Positions 48,691 through 62,012 of a stretch of 64,000 nucleotides of DNA are shown here, piece by piece. The translations under genes were made by a program, and so were the position numbers. The first letter of the stretch is position 1; every line of letters begins with the position of its first letter. The notes beneath the pieces are model-generated. The model was given only the letters and a program-made list of their open reading frames with translations, had not been told where the DNA came from and searched no databases. Location: positions 27,900,001 through 27,964,000 of the forward strand of contig JBHGNT010000002.1 in the NCBI GenBank assembly GCA_043228905.1, read 5' to 3'. Origin of the DNA: Azolla caroliniana. Its lineage: Eukaryota > Polypodiophyta.

Positions 48691-50656
48691 GAGCCAAGGG
48701 CACATTGAGAAAACAATGGATTCATTCACATGCCTTTTGATGCATTACGTGGGGTGGATAACATGTTTACAATTTGCAACAAACCTTTGAAATATGCAGA
48801 TTAAAAAGAAACACGTCTCTAATCAAAATTTAAGATAGACGGAGAAGGACCGAATTGAATCGTACACATTTTATAATCTATGACTGCTCCAAGTGATGGG
48901 AGAGGCTTATACACTAAAGGATAAAGACTATTAAAACAACACGCTTCATCATTTTTAATTTAGTGTATATAAGTCATTGACATACATTGGACTTTGGAGT
49001 AGAGATCGATTTAAAGAGTGTGTGTGCCCTTTTATTCATACTGTTATTGTGGAAAGCTTAGAATGCTTGTTTCTTGAAACACACTTGAAATGAAGATTCG
49101 CTAGAACAAATTAAGCCATGCTTGACATCATTATTATTTTCAAGCACACTTTGAAGCAAGAATTTCTAGGAAGCTTCATCGGAAAATGGAAATTGACATG
49201 CTAATATAGATGCATACATTTCAAGCTAGTTAAATCCATCTTTCTTTCTTTCATGTTGTTGGAATTCCTACAAGTTATACAAGTTCCACCTAAGATCAAT
49301 CCATTTACTTAGGCTTGAATACCAACGCATCTTAGTATTTTGTTAAGGAGTATTTTCACTCTCAAACACTCGTCCCTTGTGGTACCTAGTAGCGTCATTG
49401 CCAAAGTTGCTTTGTAGAGGTTAGAATGTCATATGCTCACCATGTAATATCCATTGTGGCGTTAAGTTAATCAATGACGTATGTGAGACTTGATCCCATG
49501 TGTATCGACTTCATAGAGAAAGAGGAGGGCACATAACTTAATGATGAATAACAATTTAGAAGATTCAATGCATTAAAAACTTTTCCAAAATCAACCAAAT
49601 AGTGGTATATAATATATCAATAACCATTGCAAAATGACCAAAAACAACCTCCATTTACCAAATATAACAAGCATAAAGTTCCATTCACTTGATGTTTGGA
49701 CCAAGCATTGGAGTTAGGGAAGTCATTTCTTGACCAAAACGGTGATTCTGATGTACTTATATTTATTTGCGAAGATGGATGAGATGCATGTAGATTTTCA
49801 ATGGTTGAGATCACAACCGCTCTCACTCAATCTCTACCTATTAAATTTTTTCCTTGTTTCATCACACACTCTCACAATACACATGTTTGCACTCCAACGA
49901 ACTACATTCAAGCTTACCCACTACGTTGCATTGATTACTTGAATGGTTCATTGTGTTTGCAATACCAAGGATGAAAAAGATATATGCATGAATTTCTAAC
50001 TTTATTGCCTCATAAATTTATGGTTCTTTTAGAAGACCGTGGGTTGTAGTGACATCCCTTGTGACTATGGATGAGAGGAGTTGTTTTTCCTTTAGTTGTG
50101 TTGTGGATTGGGTGTGGTCCCATTAGTCATATTTACCTCTCGGTCCTTATATTTACAAGGACGTACTTCAAATTAACAACATGTATTTTCACAAAAGAAG
50201 AAAGAAATGGTGTGCATATTGTTTATCTTGTGAATGTACGATATTCAACTTCCTCTTCAATATCTATAACAAGAAATTATGTGTGGCTAAAGAATAATGT
50301 GAAAGCATAAATTACCTTAATACATGATATGAGAGACTTTAGATGTCGCCATCCATAATTTCTTATACATTGACAAAGCTTAAGAAACCATACAAAAAGG
50401 ATGGTACAATTGTAAGACATGTACTTTGTAAAATTAAGGTTGTGGCTTTACATCTTGAATAATGGTTTTGATGTTCAGTTCAATATAAAATTTCTTCACA
50501 ATTTTTAGTTTCACTATACACTTCGTTGTTTTAATCTCACATCACATACACACTTAAGGCTTCTTAATCCGAGTTTGGATCATGCAACTCAGCTCCGAAA
50601 AGATGGTTTAAATCTTGATAACGATAGGTTGTCCACAATATGAGGAACGTAGAGTA
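48691..50656. other. Spacer, nothing recognised
   Basis: AT-rich sequence with short unsupported frames only. Confidence 0.55.
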
Positions 50657-51414
50657 GACATTCAGTTAAGTGTGTGCCCACTTAAGTGCACCATTATATT
50701 ATGTGCGCTTTTTATAGATGTCAAAATCCAGATAAAAAAATTTACATTGTTTAATGACGAAATTTACATTGTAATGCAATCTTGATGATTGTGAATAGTC
50801 AAGTGTTGTAGCGATCAGCCGTGAACGCGAGCTCTCCTTCTCCATGTGCAACAAAACTTCTGTCTATTGTCCTTCTCTTTCTGTGTGTGCATGTGCCACG
50901 TGCGTGCGTGCTCTTTTCTTGCATGAAGAAAGCCTCTCTCCCTCCCTCCCTCTTTTTGTGCATCTTGTTTATTCTCAAAGATGACAGAAGTTGTAGCCTC
51001 TGATTTGTCCATTGCTCCCCCACTCTCTTTTCCTATCTCCTCCATTTGCACTTTGATTCCTCAAACCTGCCACCACTAGGAATAAAACACAAGAAAAAAA
51101 CTCATCGCATCCAAGGAAGTTCATTAGTTTTGTTGCATAATGGATGTATTGCTCAGACGTAGTAAAAAGGCGAAAGCTAAAGCTAATCTAGAATCGAGAA
51201 AGAAACTGAAGAGTATGTATGCTAAAACCAGAAATGTTTCAGGTCAATTATATCATGTAAATTGATCACTTTTCTTATCAAGAATTGTATGACTAGAGCA
51301 TAGAAGGAAAATATTTCAGAAAACCCTAAAATGTTTTAGAAAACCCCTAAGTGCGCAACTCGGTTAAGTGCACACTTCTTCCTTGTGTTCAAAGTGCGCA
51401 CTTAACCGAATGTC
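50657..51414. mobile_element. Non-autonomous TIR element flanked by TA
   Basis: 758 bp beginning GACATTCAGTTAAGTG and ending in the near-inverse CACTTAACCGAATGTC, with TA directly outside both ends (50655-50656 and 51415-51416) as in Tc1/mariner-type insertions. Each end also holds a second inverted GTTAAGTG/CACTTAA word. No transposase is encoded. A 41-codon Lys-rich frame at about 51140-51264 is present but unsupported. Confidence 0.6.
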
Positions 51415-51416
51415 TA

Positions 51417-54400
51417 TTGTAAACGACAACATGAACCTATAATAAGAAAACAGTATTAAAGTAAGGATTGTATAACATTCTTGCACATTATAGAAAGAAA
51501 AATATGTCTAAATTAGGCCTTGATGAGTGGGCATAAGACTCATTAGGAAAGTTTTTGTGTCAAGAGTAGACTTTCTTATTCTAATGGCTCCAACTTGCAA
51601 ATTGAGGAACTACTTGGAAATAAAAAGAGAACAAGTGATTATACAATTTTCTACATTTATCATGAGATGCAAATAAAACAATTTCAAAGCTTGCTTTGCA
51701 ACATTGTCTCTTATTTCCAAACAAGTGTGGTGAGAACTTACTTGTTAACCTTTGGAACCCCATGAGAGAGGAGAATTGCAACAAAGGGAAAATGTTGCTA
51801 TATGTTGCAACAAGAGCTATCATTGGCATGCACCATTTTATAACGAATGATTCATTAGAGCAATATTGTGAAACACTGTTGTGGAAAACAACTTTTTCCC
51901 TTGGTTTATCAAGATTAACAAAACCTTGAATACTTATCAAAAAGATACTTGAATACTTTCAAAGTTTTTTATTCTAGAACATTGGACCTTCTATTGTAGT
52001 ATAATCTCGAACATTATGTGTACCAATTATACTAAACCTTGATTTTGTTTCCCACATAGAAATATCAAATGTCGATTGGTATAAAAAAACCTCACACAAT
52101 ACCGCAATCCATTGTTGAGCTTGGGCATGGGCCTTAGATCACATTTTGTTGTTGGTATCATTGCAATCATAATTGACATTGAGCTTCGAAACGTGAATCA
52201 ATATGTATTGTGATTTCATATTTGGGGCAAGAAAATGCCTAGGTCAAGTTCTCATGTACCATTAGGATTCATCATGTAAAAAGCTTCACAATCTCTTGAC
52301 CCCACTACCCTCTCAAACTTAGTTGTCATATACATGATCTCGTCATCAATTCCATCATCCTCTTTCATATTAGGAAGAACACGTTGCAACTCCCATAGAC
52401 ACAACTTGCACACGTTTGAGCACATTCAAGTCAACCATTGCACAAGCTTTTGGATTGCATACCCTACCTTTTTTTTTTATTACAATACATAGTTCAAACA
52501 TGTTGCAAGAAGCTTGGATGATTCTTCCTGAAGTAAGTTCTAAAGAATGCCCTAACCAGATTGATTTATCCATTTCACGCAATTCGGTCGGTTATGTGTT
52601 TTTCATAGCACCTTTCATGTCACGCCACATAAAGATGGATCACCTAAAATCAGTTGAATTCCTAAATCATGAAAACAACTTTCACATGACGACATCAAAC
52701 GGGGAGAAGGGTTTTCCTTGAATTTATGTATGCTTGCACTCAAGCGCAATTCGTACAAATCCCAATGCCATTTCCTTAACAAGGTTATTAGTAGGGGTGG
52801 GCATCTTGAGCAAGAGGAGGGGTTTCTCTCTAGGGTCTTCTTGGGTAGAAAAATGGACGTGGCCGTTTCTATGGCCAAAGAGAGTGCTTATCAATTGCTC
52901 GAGAAATGTCTCTGAATGTTTATATGAGTTGTTTGAACGTCCACACCATTTTACGGTAAGATTTTCAGGCCAAGCATTGGAATGTTTGGCACCAATGTCC
53001 ATGTGTGGCTAGGAGTTCTTGGGATGTGGATGCTGCAAAGTTCTGGTGGTAGTATGGTCATAATGCAAGGAAGAGTAGGGATGGGGAACCCATACAATAT
53101 TCAAAATGACTTTGAGTAAGCATAAAGGCATGTTGGGTTTAGTGCTTATACGAACAACCTTGTGATGATTGTGTCGATCATTTTGAGCTTCTAATTGCTC
53201 ACGCTCACAATGCATCATTTCTCATGCATATAGATAGATGGAATTGTAACTAGGCTAGTTCATTGATATGCCCAAACCTCTAGCTAATTCACTGTAAAGA
53301 GAGAAATATGAGAGATGAGAGGCTTGTCCTAATCGTAATATACATATGAAATAGACACAGATATGTGTACAATTGTTTATTATATATTTCCTTTCTATTT
53401 AATGTAATATCCACGTCATATCTACATTTTAGTGTTGGCAATACAAGAGAAGCTCAAATTAGACATTAATGTACTATCTTTTGCTATTTAGTATCCCGAC
53501 ATATCATATCATGGTTCCTAGCTAGATTTCTAAAATGTTGAACATACATGTCACATGTCATGTGTGGAATCCCACAAAGAATGTTGACGATGGTACGACG
53601 ACCAGAGCTAACTTGTACTCCAAACAATTTATGGAAGCCATAGTTCGAGGTAGCTATGGAATATATTTCAAGCCATAGTTCATGGTAGACTAAGATATGT
53701 AATATATATGTCTAAGGAAAGAGATGCAATAAGAGAAACTGGGCAATATTGAGGGACGAGATGGAATGAAAAGTGGAAGCCCATGGGCTTTGTATATGAG
53801 ATTGTCCATACTAGGGTTTTCGCACTAGGATATTGTGATCTCAGGGCAATTCAGGTGTGGTAATCCAACAAATATTAGGAAAACAGGTTGTTGCCCACAA
53901 CATCACAATTTACCCTAAATGACGCTTGTAAAAGGATATCCCATTTAATTATAAGTTTATTTATTTATTTATCTATGTGTTACATTTTCTTATTAGAGTT
54001 TGACAATTGTTTAAATCGTGATCTTTCTATGGTAAGATTGTGGTGTTCAAGGTCTACCTTTTTTGTCTAGCTGGAACTCATGCAATCTTTTGTTTGGATA
54101 CTTTCATTATGTCTTTACTGCGTGAGATGTCAATCTTCTTTCACTCGAAGGTTTCTTTTACAGTTCTACAAAAATGATTCCATAGAGTGACAAAAGACTT
54201 GCTCCCCTACATATTAACCAACATAGATTGAACGACAGACAAATTCATAAAATACATATTGTTAGAAAGAGAAGAGTGGTTACAAAGACTACCTTTGTAT
54301 GTGCTACCTTTAAATGTTAAAAGATTACCTTCCTTTGACAAAAGACGATCATCAAGGTTTCTGCTAGCATATAGTTACATACTAATAAATAAACACAAAA

Positions 54401-55440
54401 GTCAATGAATCTTATATGGAGAAAGTTTCATCATTGTAAACACTGGCGTTGAGATCTTGGACATCTAGCCACTTCTTAGTGTCTAATTATGTGAATTCAT
54501 GTTCTCGATGTTGCATGCTTTCAGTCTCAACATGGACTATTGGTTAGGAAGTTTGTTACCCAACTTTCAAAATATTTGTGGGTAAAAAATATGTAAATAA
54601 AGTTTCAACTAAGATCATGGTTCGAACCATTTACTATATAAAGTCATTTTGTTTGTTTATTATAGTTATTTCGCAATCGAAATTTCACAAATGAATGAGA
54701 GGCAAGTGATTCATGAGTAGAGTTCATCCTTTGTTACACGTAAATAAATGCATTCTATTGTACCGTGTACGTGATGTGTCATTTGGTTTTCCTTTATGAA
54801 ATAATTTTGGATTGTCCCATCATGTAGTCCTCAATGGCCATGATCAAAACTCAACAATGGTTATACTATATTCCTTAACCCTATGGACTTTCTCTACCAA
54901 CAATGACCTATATAACAAACCTATCATGAGAAACAGTTTCACAAGGACATGCCCTAGATGTGGCGGGGTTTTCACTCAAATGTTTAGAAGACATATATGA
55001 ATTTAGAAGAAACCATTTCTCATGATATTTACAAACCCAAATAATAAAATAAAAGGTAATTAGATAACCTAATATAAATTGTGGTGTGCTAAAATGATCA
55101 ATATGGTGATAGAATCAATGCCTAAATATGACACGATCTTTGTCCATGCAAGACTTTATTTCTATATACATTCCTTGGCATTGTTTTATGGAGAACTCCC
55201 AATGGCTCTTCATGTCTTTCTTCATTTACTAAGCTTGAAAGAGTGTGACGAGTATGTATAGACACGGCCTCAAAAAAAGTCTTTGTATGCATACAAAAAC
55301 GGTTTACTCAAAATGTCAATAGAAGTTGATAATATGACAATTTCTCCAAATTGACGTCAAACACATGCATATGGTAAAATTTGGAGAAGCCTAAGGTGGA
55401 AGTGTGTTGAGTCAAGGGGAGTGTAATATTTTACAGACTC
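51417..55440. other. Spacer, nothing recognised
   Basis: About 4 kb, AT-rich. Overlapping short frames between 52370 and 53020 look protein-like in places but match no family I recognise and are broken on both strands. Confidence 0.5.
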
Positions 55441-55665
55441 ACCCAATGGAGATTAGAAGATCATGGGTTCAACAATTACTTTCCGTACTAGGGAAATTAG
55501 AGTGTTGTCTCGGTAAGGTTGCCCAATGGAGATTAGAAGGTCATGGGTTCAACAATTACTTTCCATACTAGGGAAATTAGAGTGTTGTCTCGGTAAGGTT
55601 ACCCAATGGAGATTAGAAGGTCATGGGTTCAACATTTACTTTCCATATACTAGGGAAATTACTAG
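55441..55665 (+). repeat. Three tandem copies of a tRNA-like SINE segment
   Basis: CCAATGGAGATTAGAAG(G/A)TCATGGGTTCAACA recurs at about 55444, 55523 and 55601. The words GGTCATGGGTTCAAC resemble a tRNA B box. A related copy with a better B box (GGGTTCAACCCC) lies at 62071-62105. Confidence 0.8.
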
Positions 55666-55972
55666 GGCAAAAATAATTACAATAAAAAGAAAGAGGATAT
55701 TGTTGGCATCAAATTGTATTGTCTCTCGAGTATAACCACCACTTTTTCAATTTCACCTTGTTTTCAATTTGTGTATGTCTATATATACTTATGTTGCAAG
55801 TTGCAACCATGGATGTCAAACAGAGCATGTGGGAAATCAACTTTTTCAATGGCACTTGGGGAATGTCCCGCTAGAGACCTATGTATATGTAGGGAAGGCC
55901 GAGGGGGGGGGGGGTAACAATATTGCAATGGTAGTTTTTTTACATACAATTAATTTATTTGTGCTGTTTACG

Positions 55973-56011
<39 letters not shown>

Positions 56012-56260
56012 ATCATTACAAACTCATATGGCCTCGAGAAGGCCAACATTTGAAGACAATCTCTATCCGTCGTACGTTTAGAAAGAGAGATGGAGACAAA
56101 AAAAAAACAACCGTAAAATGCGCGGGGCCGACAAATGAAGCATTGAAAGACAACCCCACGGATCGAGAAAGCTGCGGTTGATAGCATTCGAGTTTCCTAT
56201 ACAAGAATAAGGAAAAAGGGCACTCACTAGACAAAGATCGTGTGCATGTATGGATCGGTG

Positions 56261-56426
<166 letters not shown>

Positions 56427-57030
56427 CTGTATTGGGGTGGATGATCTAAGGCGGTTAAATTATATCATGTGTGGCTATATGTATGTATGTAGGGGGGGGG
56501 GGGGGTTGGAAAGATGAAGAGAAGTCACGTGCAGGGGAGGGGTGTCACGTGCTTCTGATGGGCAATCTGAAACGAGCACCTCGCCACGTAATAAATGAAT
56601 TCAAAAAGAATGAGCTTCAGAACAGTGAAAAGTAAAAAGGAAAGAAGAAGAAGATTAAAAAAATGAGATGCCACAAATGTAAAACAGTAATCGTTCGTTA
56701 TGTATAAATCGTACCGTTAAAAAAAAAACCCATCGATGAGTATATTTCGACTCTTGCTTTCATTATAATCATAATAAAAATAAACCAATGATTAATAAAT
56801 CAAACGGGACTAATTTCAATCGATGCTGGTGTAAAAATGAGCAGAGGGATGTATAAAATTAACTAAAAAAAATTTCCAGGATTAAGGATCGTAAACTGAA
56901 ATAATTAAACATAATAATCCACAGCCCTGGACTGTTGGGCAGCACAAAAATAATTCAATCAGAAAAAGAAGAAAAAGAAAAGTCAGTATTGAATCAATTC
57001 GTCAGGTAGATAACGCAGAGATCATGGGTT

Positions 57031-57042
57031 TTGCTATAAAAA
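57031..57042 (+). promoter_or_regulatory. Candidate TATA box of the GH1 gene
   Basis: TGCTATAAAAAG lies about 95 bp upstream of the ATG at 57135 and is followed by a GA-rich leader. Confidence 0.5.
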
Positions 57043-57087
57043 GAGAGTGAGAGGTATGTATGTGTGTGACTGAGTGAGTGAGAGAGA

Positions 57088-57184
57088 AAGAAAATACTCT
57101 GTTCTTCTACAAGAAGAACACGCCATTAATTATCATGGAAGCTCGGATACAAGAAAATACTCTGTTCTTCTACAGGAAGAACAC
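57088..57184 (+). repeat. ~30-bp duplication spanning the GH1 start codon
   Basis: AAATACTCTGTTCTTCTACA followed by (A/G)GAAGAACAC occurs at about 57091 and 57155, before and after the ATG at 57135. The second copy encodes part of the N-terminus ahead of the hydrophobic segment. Confidence 0.85.
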
Positions 57185-60100
57185 ATTCATCTCCATTTTC
57201 CTCCTCTCATTCTTTCTTCCTCTTTGCATGTGCATCAGAACCAGAACTGGCTATGGTGCGCCTAAATCTTCTCTCTTCCCCAATGGCACTGGAACCACTC
57301 GAGCTGATTTCCCCTCAGACTTCCTCTTCGGCGCCATCACTTCGTCTATGAAGGTTCTAAACGACAATCCCTTCCTTGCTACTAATTACATGCTTAATCA
57401 TGTTTTGCTGCCCTTATTTTCACTCCATAACTCACCCCCATTTTCTTTAAATTGTAATGTGCTACTAATGATCCGCTTGTCCAAGTTTTGTTGCCCGACC
57501 ACTCAGACGATGCCCAACAGTCATCTACTTACTAATGGATGATTACGAACTAGTCTCGTGTTAATTATGTTCTTAATCACGTTTCAGCGCTCTAATATGT
57601 CGTTAAATATTCTTACCAAGGAGTGATTTGTGCGAGTCTAGTGCCTAAGCATGTTGAGCGCACATATTTTCGATCTCAAATGAATGCCCACCACTAATCC
57701 AGTTAACCGTTGTAATACGTAAGAAGAGTTGTGCTAGATAACCATTAATTATGTGGTCAACTATGTTTCAGCGCACTACTCAGTGTATTAACCATCAACT
57801 AATTACGCTTTAGTTTGTGTATGTGGGGAGGGGTAATGCTAACTCCAGTTTTCCCGGCAAACCTTAGTTTGGTGCACTAATTACCCTGCTAATCTTGATT
57901 ATCCCAAGGTTAAGCTAATGTGAGAAAAGGTTTCATCAAACTTTTTCCTATATTATGTATAATTTATATATAGATATATATTTCTTTGATCATGCCATGA
58001 AATCTTAGCAAGATTAATGGAGCTAACAGCTTCTAGAATTATTGTGAAAATGTCAGCATGAAGGGGCCGAGTTTATCGACAACAAGAGCGAGAACATTTG
58101 GGATGTCTATGCTCGCAGAGACGGTGAGCCTAATTTCATCTTAATGGGTAGGCACATGCGCTCCCAAGGAAATTAATTAATCTAACCTATACTCCCCTTC
58201 TTATTTTATGCTTCCAGATGCCTCAATGGACGGATCAATTCCCGGGCAGTGTGGCGACAATTACATTCAATATAAGGTTACAGACCTATTTCTACAATGT
58301 TATGATCAATCACAGTGTGCTATGTTCACCATTAACCTAATAAACATATACTATCTCCTCGAGTTTAACTTCTAATATCATAGCTACATCTAAATTTGCT
58401 TATGCTCATAACAAACAGTAACCTTATATGATATGAATTTATGGTTTATTTGTGGTGAATGACGCTAGAGAGAGACCCATTTGGTTCACGTACTTCCATT
58501 TTTGTTGGGCACATTTCTTATAACTATAGAATGGGCATAAATCCTAGTTTTAAGTGGTATACACTCAGGTTTAATGTCAGGTTCTATGATGCATCTAATA
58601 TCGAAATCATGGTTATCCCAGACTAGGGCGTGACTCACTTGGTGTAATTGACTCCATTGATGTATATATATATATAGACATAACATTTAACTGTGACCAT
58701 AAGTGGTTATCCTTTTGAAAATTTGCTAGAGCGATCATCAATTGCTGTTGGACATGGGGATGAACTCTTACAGATTGTCGATAGCATGGTCGAGGATCTT
58801 CCCAAGTAAGTGGCGTTTCACATGGTTTTTTCAAGGTTAAATTCTGTATCTATGACAGCTTGATCGTAATGCTTTTGTTGCAATGCCAATAATATATATA
58901 TAGATGGGAGTGGAGATGTAAATGAAGTAGCCATAGCCCATTACAATGCTGTCATTGATGACGTTCTAGAGAAAGGTGAGCAATCAGCTAGCTCTCTGTG
59001 CATATGAATTTTGAAACCAAATTCATTAAAATGAATACAGCATCAAAATGTCATTACAAACCCGAATGTATAAAGAAATGTCTTCAATCGATCAGCAATC
59101 ATTTATGGATCGACTGTCTACAAAATACTCGTAAAGCTTAATGTATTAAGTAAAGGCCCATGCCCTTCTGGTTGTGCTTTAGCATATGGTTTCTTGTTTG
59201 TGAAATTTGTCTCCAGGTCTAGTGCCCATGGTGTCCCTCTGGACACAAGATCACCCTCACGTTCTGGATCTTCGCTATGGCGGTGCTTTGAATGAACAAT
59301 TCATGTAAGGCTTGGGAGTGATAATTCCAATATCTTGTTGAATAATAATTCCTCCTTAACACAAATTTCTTCGATACCCCTTGTGGTTGCTTATAGTTGT
59401 CATAAGGTATTCGAAACCGTAAGAGTCTGAGTTTAATCCCCTAAACATCCATCACTTTTGCTTTTGGTCATTCCAGACAAGATTTCGCAAACTATGCCGA
59501 GACTTGTTTCGCGGCATTCGGGGACAGAGTACAGTATTGGATAACTTTCGATGAAGCCAATGATTGGGCAGGGTTAGGGTATTCCACCAATCAAAATCCA
59601 CCCGGACGATGCACCTCCAACATCGTTGGACAATTGAACTTGAACTATGGTACTTGTCCGGAAGGTGACTCCGGGACCGAACCATATATAGCTGGCCATA
59701 ATCTGATCCTTGCACATGGAGAGGCTGTGAGCATTTACAGAAGCAAATACCAGGTGAGATCATTGCAAAGGGTTCAAAATCCTTTTCTATCTTCTTACAT
59801 TCTGAGATAAATGGAACTCACCCAGCATTGCAGAATGATTATAAGTTGTTGCATGCGGACATTTTGAGTTAATTTGGTCATGTAATTGTGGAATAAACTA
59901 CTCATTTGAATTCTCCGACGTTGCTCCTTAAGCCGACCCAAAATGGGACGGTCGGATTGGGCATCTGGTTCAGATGGTCGGAGCCATTGACGAATTCGAC
60001 CGAAGATGTGGCGGCAGCACAGAGGGCAACCGATTTCCTAGTTGGATGGTCTCTTTCTCTTGCTCCTGTCTCTCTGCATATGCCTGTGATTTTCTCTTCT

Positions 60101-60204
60101 TCTTCTTCTTTTCCAATGCATATATACATACACATATAGTACTGAATTTGTCGTCTGTATGTATGCTGTATAGAGGATAATCAAATTCATGACTACACTA
60201 TTTA

Positions 60205-60250
<46 letters not shown>

Positions 60251-61566
60251 GATTGATGTTATGTGTAATTTGCCCCAACATTTGCCGCTCTTTGTGAGCA
60301 GGTTCTTGGATCCGATCTTCTTCGGTGATTACCCTCTGAGCATGCGTGAAAATGTGGGCTCCCGATTACCCAACTTCACGGAGGAGCAGATCGCCAAGGT
60401 GAAAGGATCTCTGGATTTCATCGGCATCAATTTCCTGACAGCTTTCTACGTCTACGAGTTTGATTTCTCCACCATCGATGATCGCCTCAGCTACTACTTG
60501 GACTGGAAAGTGAACGTGACAGGTATGGATTTGAACTCTACCACAACCACAGCCCCCATGAAACTGTTCAAGGGTTCAGGATTTAGTTTAGGGTTTTAAT
60601 TAGGGTTTAGATTTTAAGTTCTAGGTTCACTAATTTTTAAAAAACTTCTAGGGTTTAGGGTAATAATTGGGCTTTAAGGTTGAAGGCTTGGATAGTGGTA
60701 GGAGAATAGGTTTGTATATAGGGTTTAGGTTCACACCATATGATCGTTTCATTGACATGACCCATGTAAGTCTTGTAATTGGTTTTGGCAGGAATACGAG
60801 ACGGTGAATACATTGGGAAGGTACGTGTGTGTGTGTGCGCGCACCTAGATATTGAGCTATTATTCATGACAATCAATGTATGTAGAGGAGACTTAACACA
60901 TCACTAACCCGTAAATCCGATTGCGTATGTAGGGAGAGCACGATTACGCGGTGCCATGGAGCCTCAGGAAAACCGTCGAATACATCAAAGATAGATACGA
61001 TAACTTCCCACAATTTCTCACACAAACTGGTAAGGAATATTATTTGATCTTCATGGTATTAAAAGAAAATATTCAACTTCGATGAGAGAGAGAGAGATCA
61101 AATCGATATCCTAAGGAATGTTGCACTTTATTGCTCAATTATTTGTGTGTCATAGGTTGGGGTATGGAATACAATTACACTGAAGGATTTGATGAGCAAG
61201 CCGCACAAGAAACTCTCGATGATGATGAAAGGGTTGAATTTTTCCAAACTTATTATGATGAACTCGCCGCAGCTATCAGGTAGTAGCATTCGAATACATT
61301 TTTGCACGGACTTTTGTTGGTGTGATGAGACTAATATTAATTGAGAACTCCCTAATTTGTTGGTGTTTTTTTATGGATATTGTAGGGAAGGTGCCAATGT
61401 GAAGGGAGCATATGCATGGTCTTTGATAGATGGCTTTGAATTCAATTTGGGAATGGGAATACGAGTTGGCCTTTACTACGTGGACAAAGATCTCAATAGA
61501 CACCCAAGGAAGTCGGCACAATGGTTCAAGGAAATGCTTGCCCAAAATAACACTGCACTTGCATAG
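57135..61566 (+). CDS. Glycoside hydrolase family 1 (beta-glucosidase-like) with altered active site
   Basis: Thirteen exons, the canonical plant GH1 number, all GT-AG and in phase: 57135-57353, 58057-58123, 58218-58276, 58730-58805, 58904-58975, 59217-59304, 59477-59753, 59933-60048, 60302-60522, 60792-60820, 60933-61029, 61156-61279 and 61386-61566; 541 residues. A hydrophobic stretch at about 18-33 looks like a secretory signal; no KDEL-type end. The fold is clearly GH1: [72 protein letters not shown] and [20 protein letters not shown]. The acid/base Glu220 is kept (TFDEA against family TFNEP), but the nucleophile position is Gln439 (LTQTG against TENG). The sugar-site His of HWD and the Trp of NFEW are also replaced, and the Gln of AYQ is Lys73. 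The gene looks expressed and constrained, but normal retaining beta-glucosidase activity is doubtful. Confidence 0.93.
60209..60245. repeat. (TA)n microsatellite in GH1 intron 8
   Basis: About 18 TA units, some 55 bp before the acceptor of exon 9. Confidence 0.95.
60580..60740. repeat. Degenerate telomere-like TTTAGGG words in GH1 intron 9
   Basis: Several scattered copies of TTTAGGG or TAGGGTTT (about 60586, 60603, 60653 and 60721). This is a weak interstitial telomere-like patch, not a true array. Confidence 0.6.
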
Positions 61567-62012
61567 TCCAACTTAGTAACATATGAGATGCACCTTCAGG
61601 ATAGAAAGAGACATTAAAAGTTAGAAGTGGTTTCAAGAATCCTTGAATTTAGCACGATTGTTTGAATACTCTCGAGATGTCAAAACTATTGCATTATAGG
61701 CGCAATCCGAATGAGCCAAATGTTTTTCGATGGAGTACTTCATCACTTTTGAGGTGTCTCATTCAATTCCTACGTTGGGAAGGTTTGAGTGTTGATTCAT
61801 AACTAAAGTATTTCCTTGGGAATATGTCAATAGAGGGCAGTACAATCTTGAAGAGCTAATGTTTTTCGATGGAATAAATCTTCACTTTTGTGATATTTGA
61901 TTCAATTTCCCCAAAGTGATGTGTTGTGTGGATTCTCGAGCTATCATGATATTTGAATTTATTATGTTTTTTTTCCCGTGCACAAATGCATCATCATGAA
62001 TGATTTATCTAT
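61567..62012. other. GH1 3' flank
   Basis: No gene seen. TGTTTTTCGATGGA occurs at about 61721 and again at about 61860, marking a diverged local duplication. Confidence 0.5.

Noticed and set aside
52370-53020. Coding region on either strand
   Set aside because: Overlapping frames on both strands with no recognisable motif and no consistent splice model.
60189-60600. 136-codon frame as a separate gene
   Set aside because: It is GH1 exon 9 (60302-60522) with flanking intron; the first part is the (TA)n tract.
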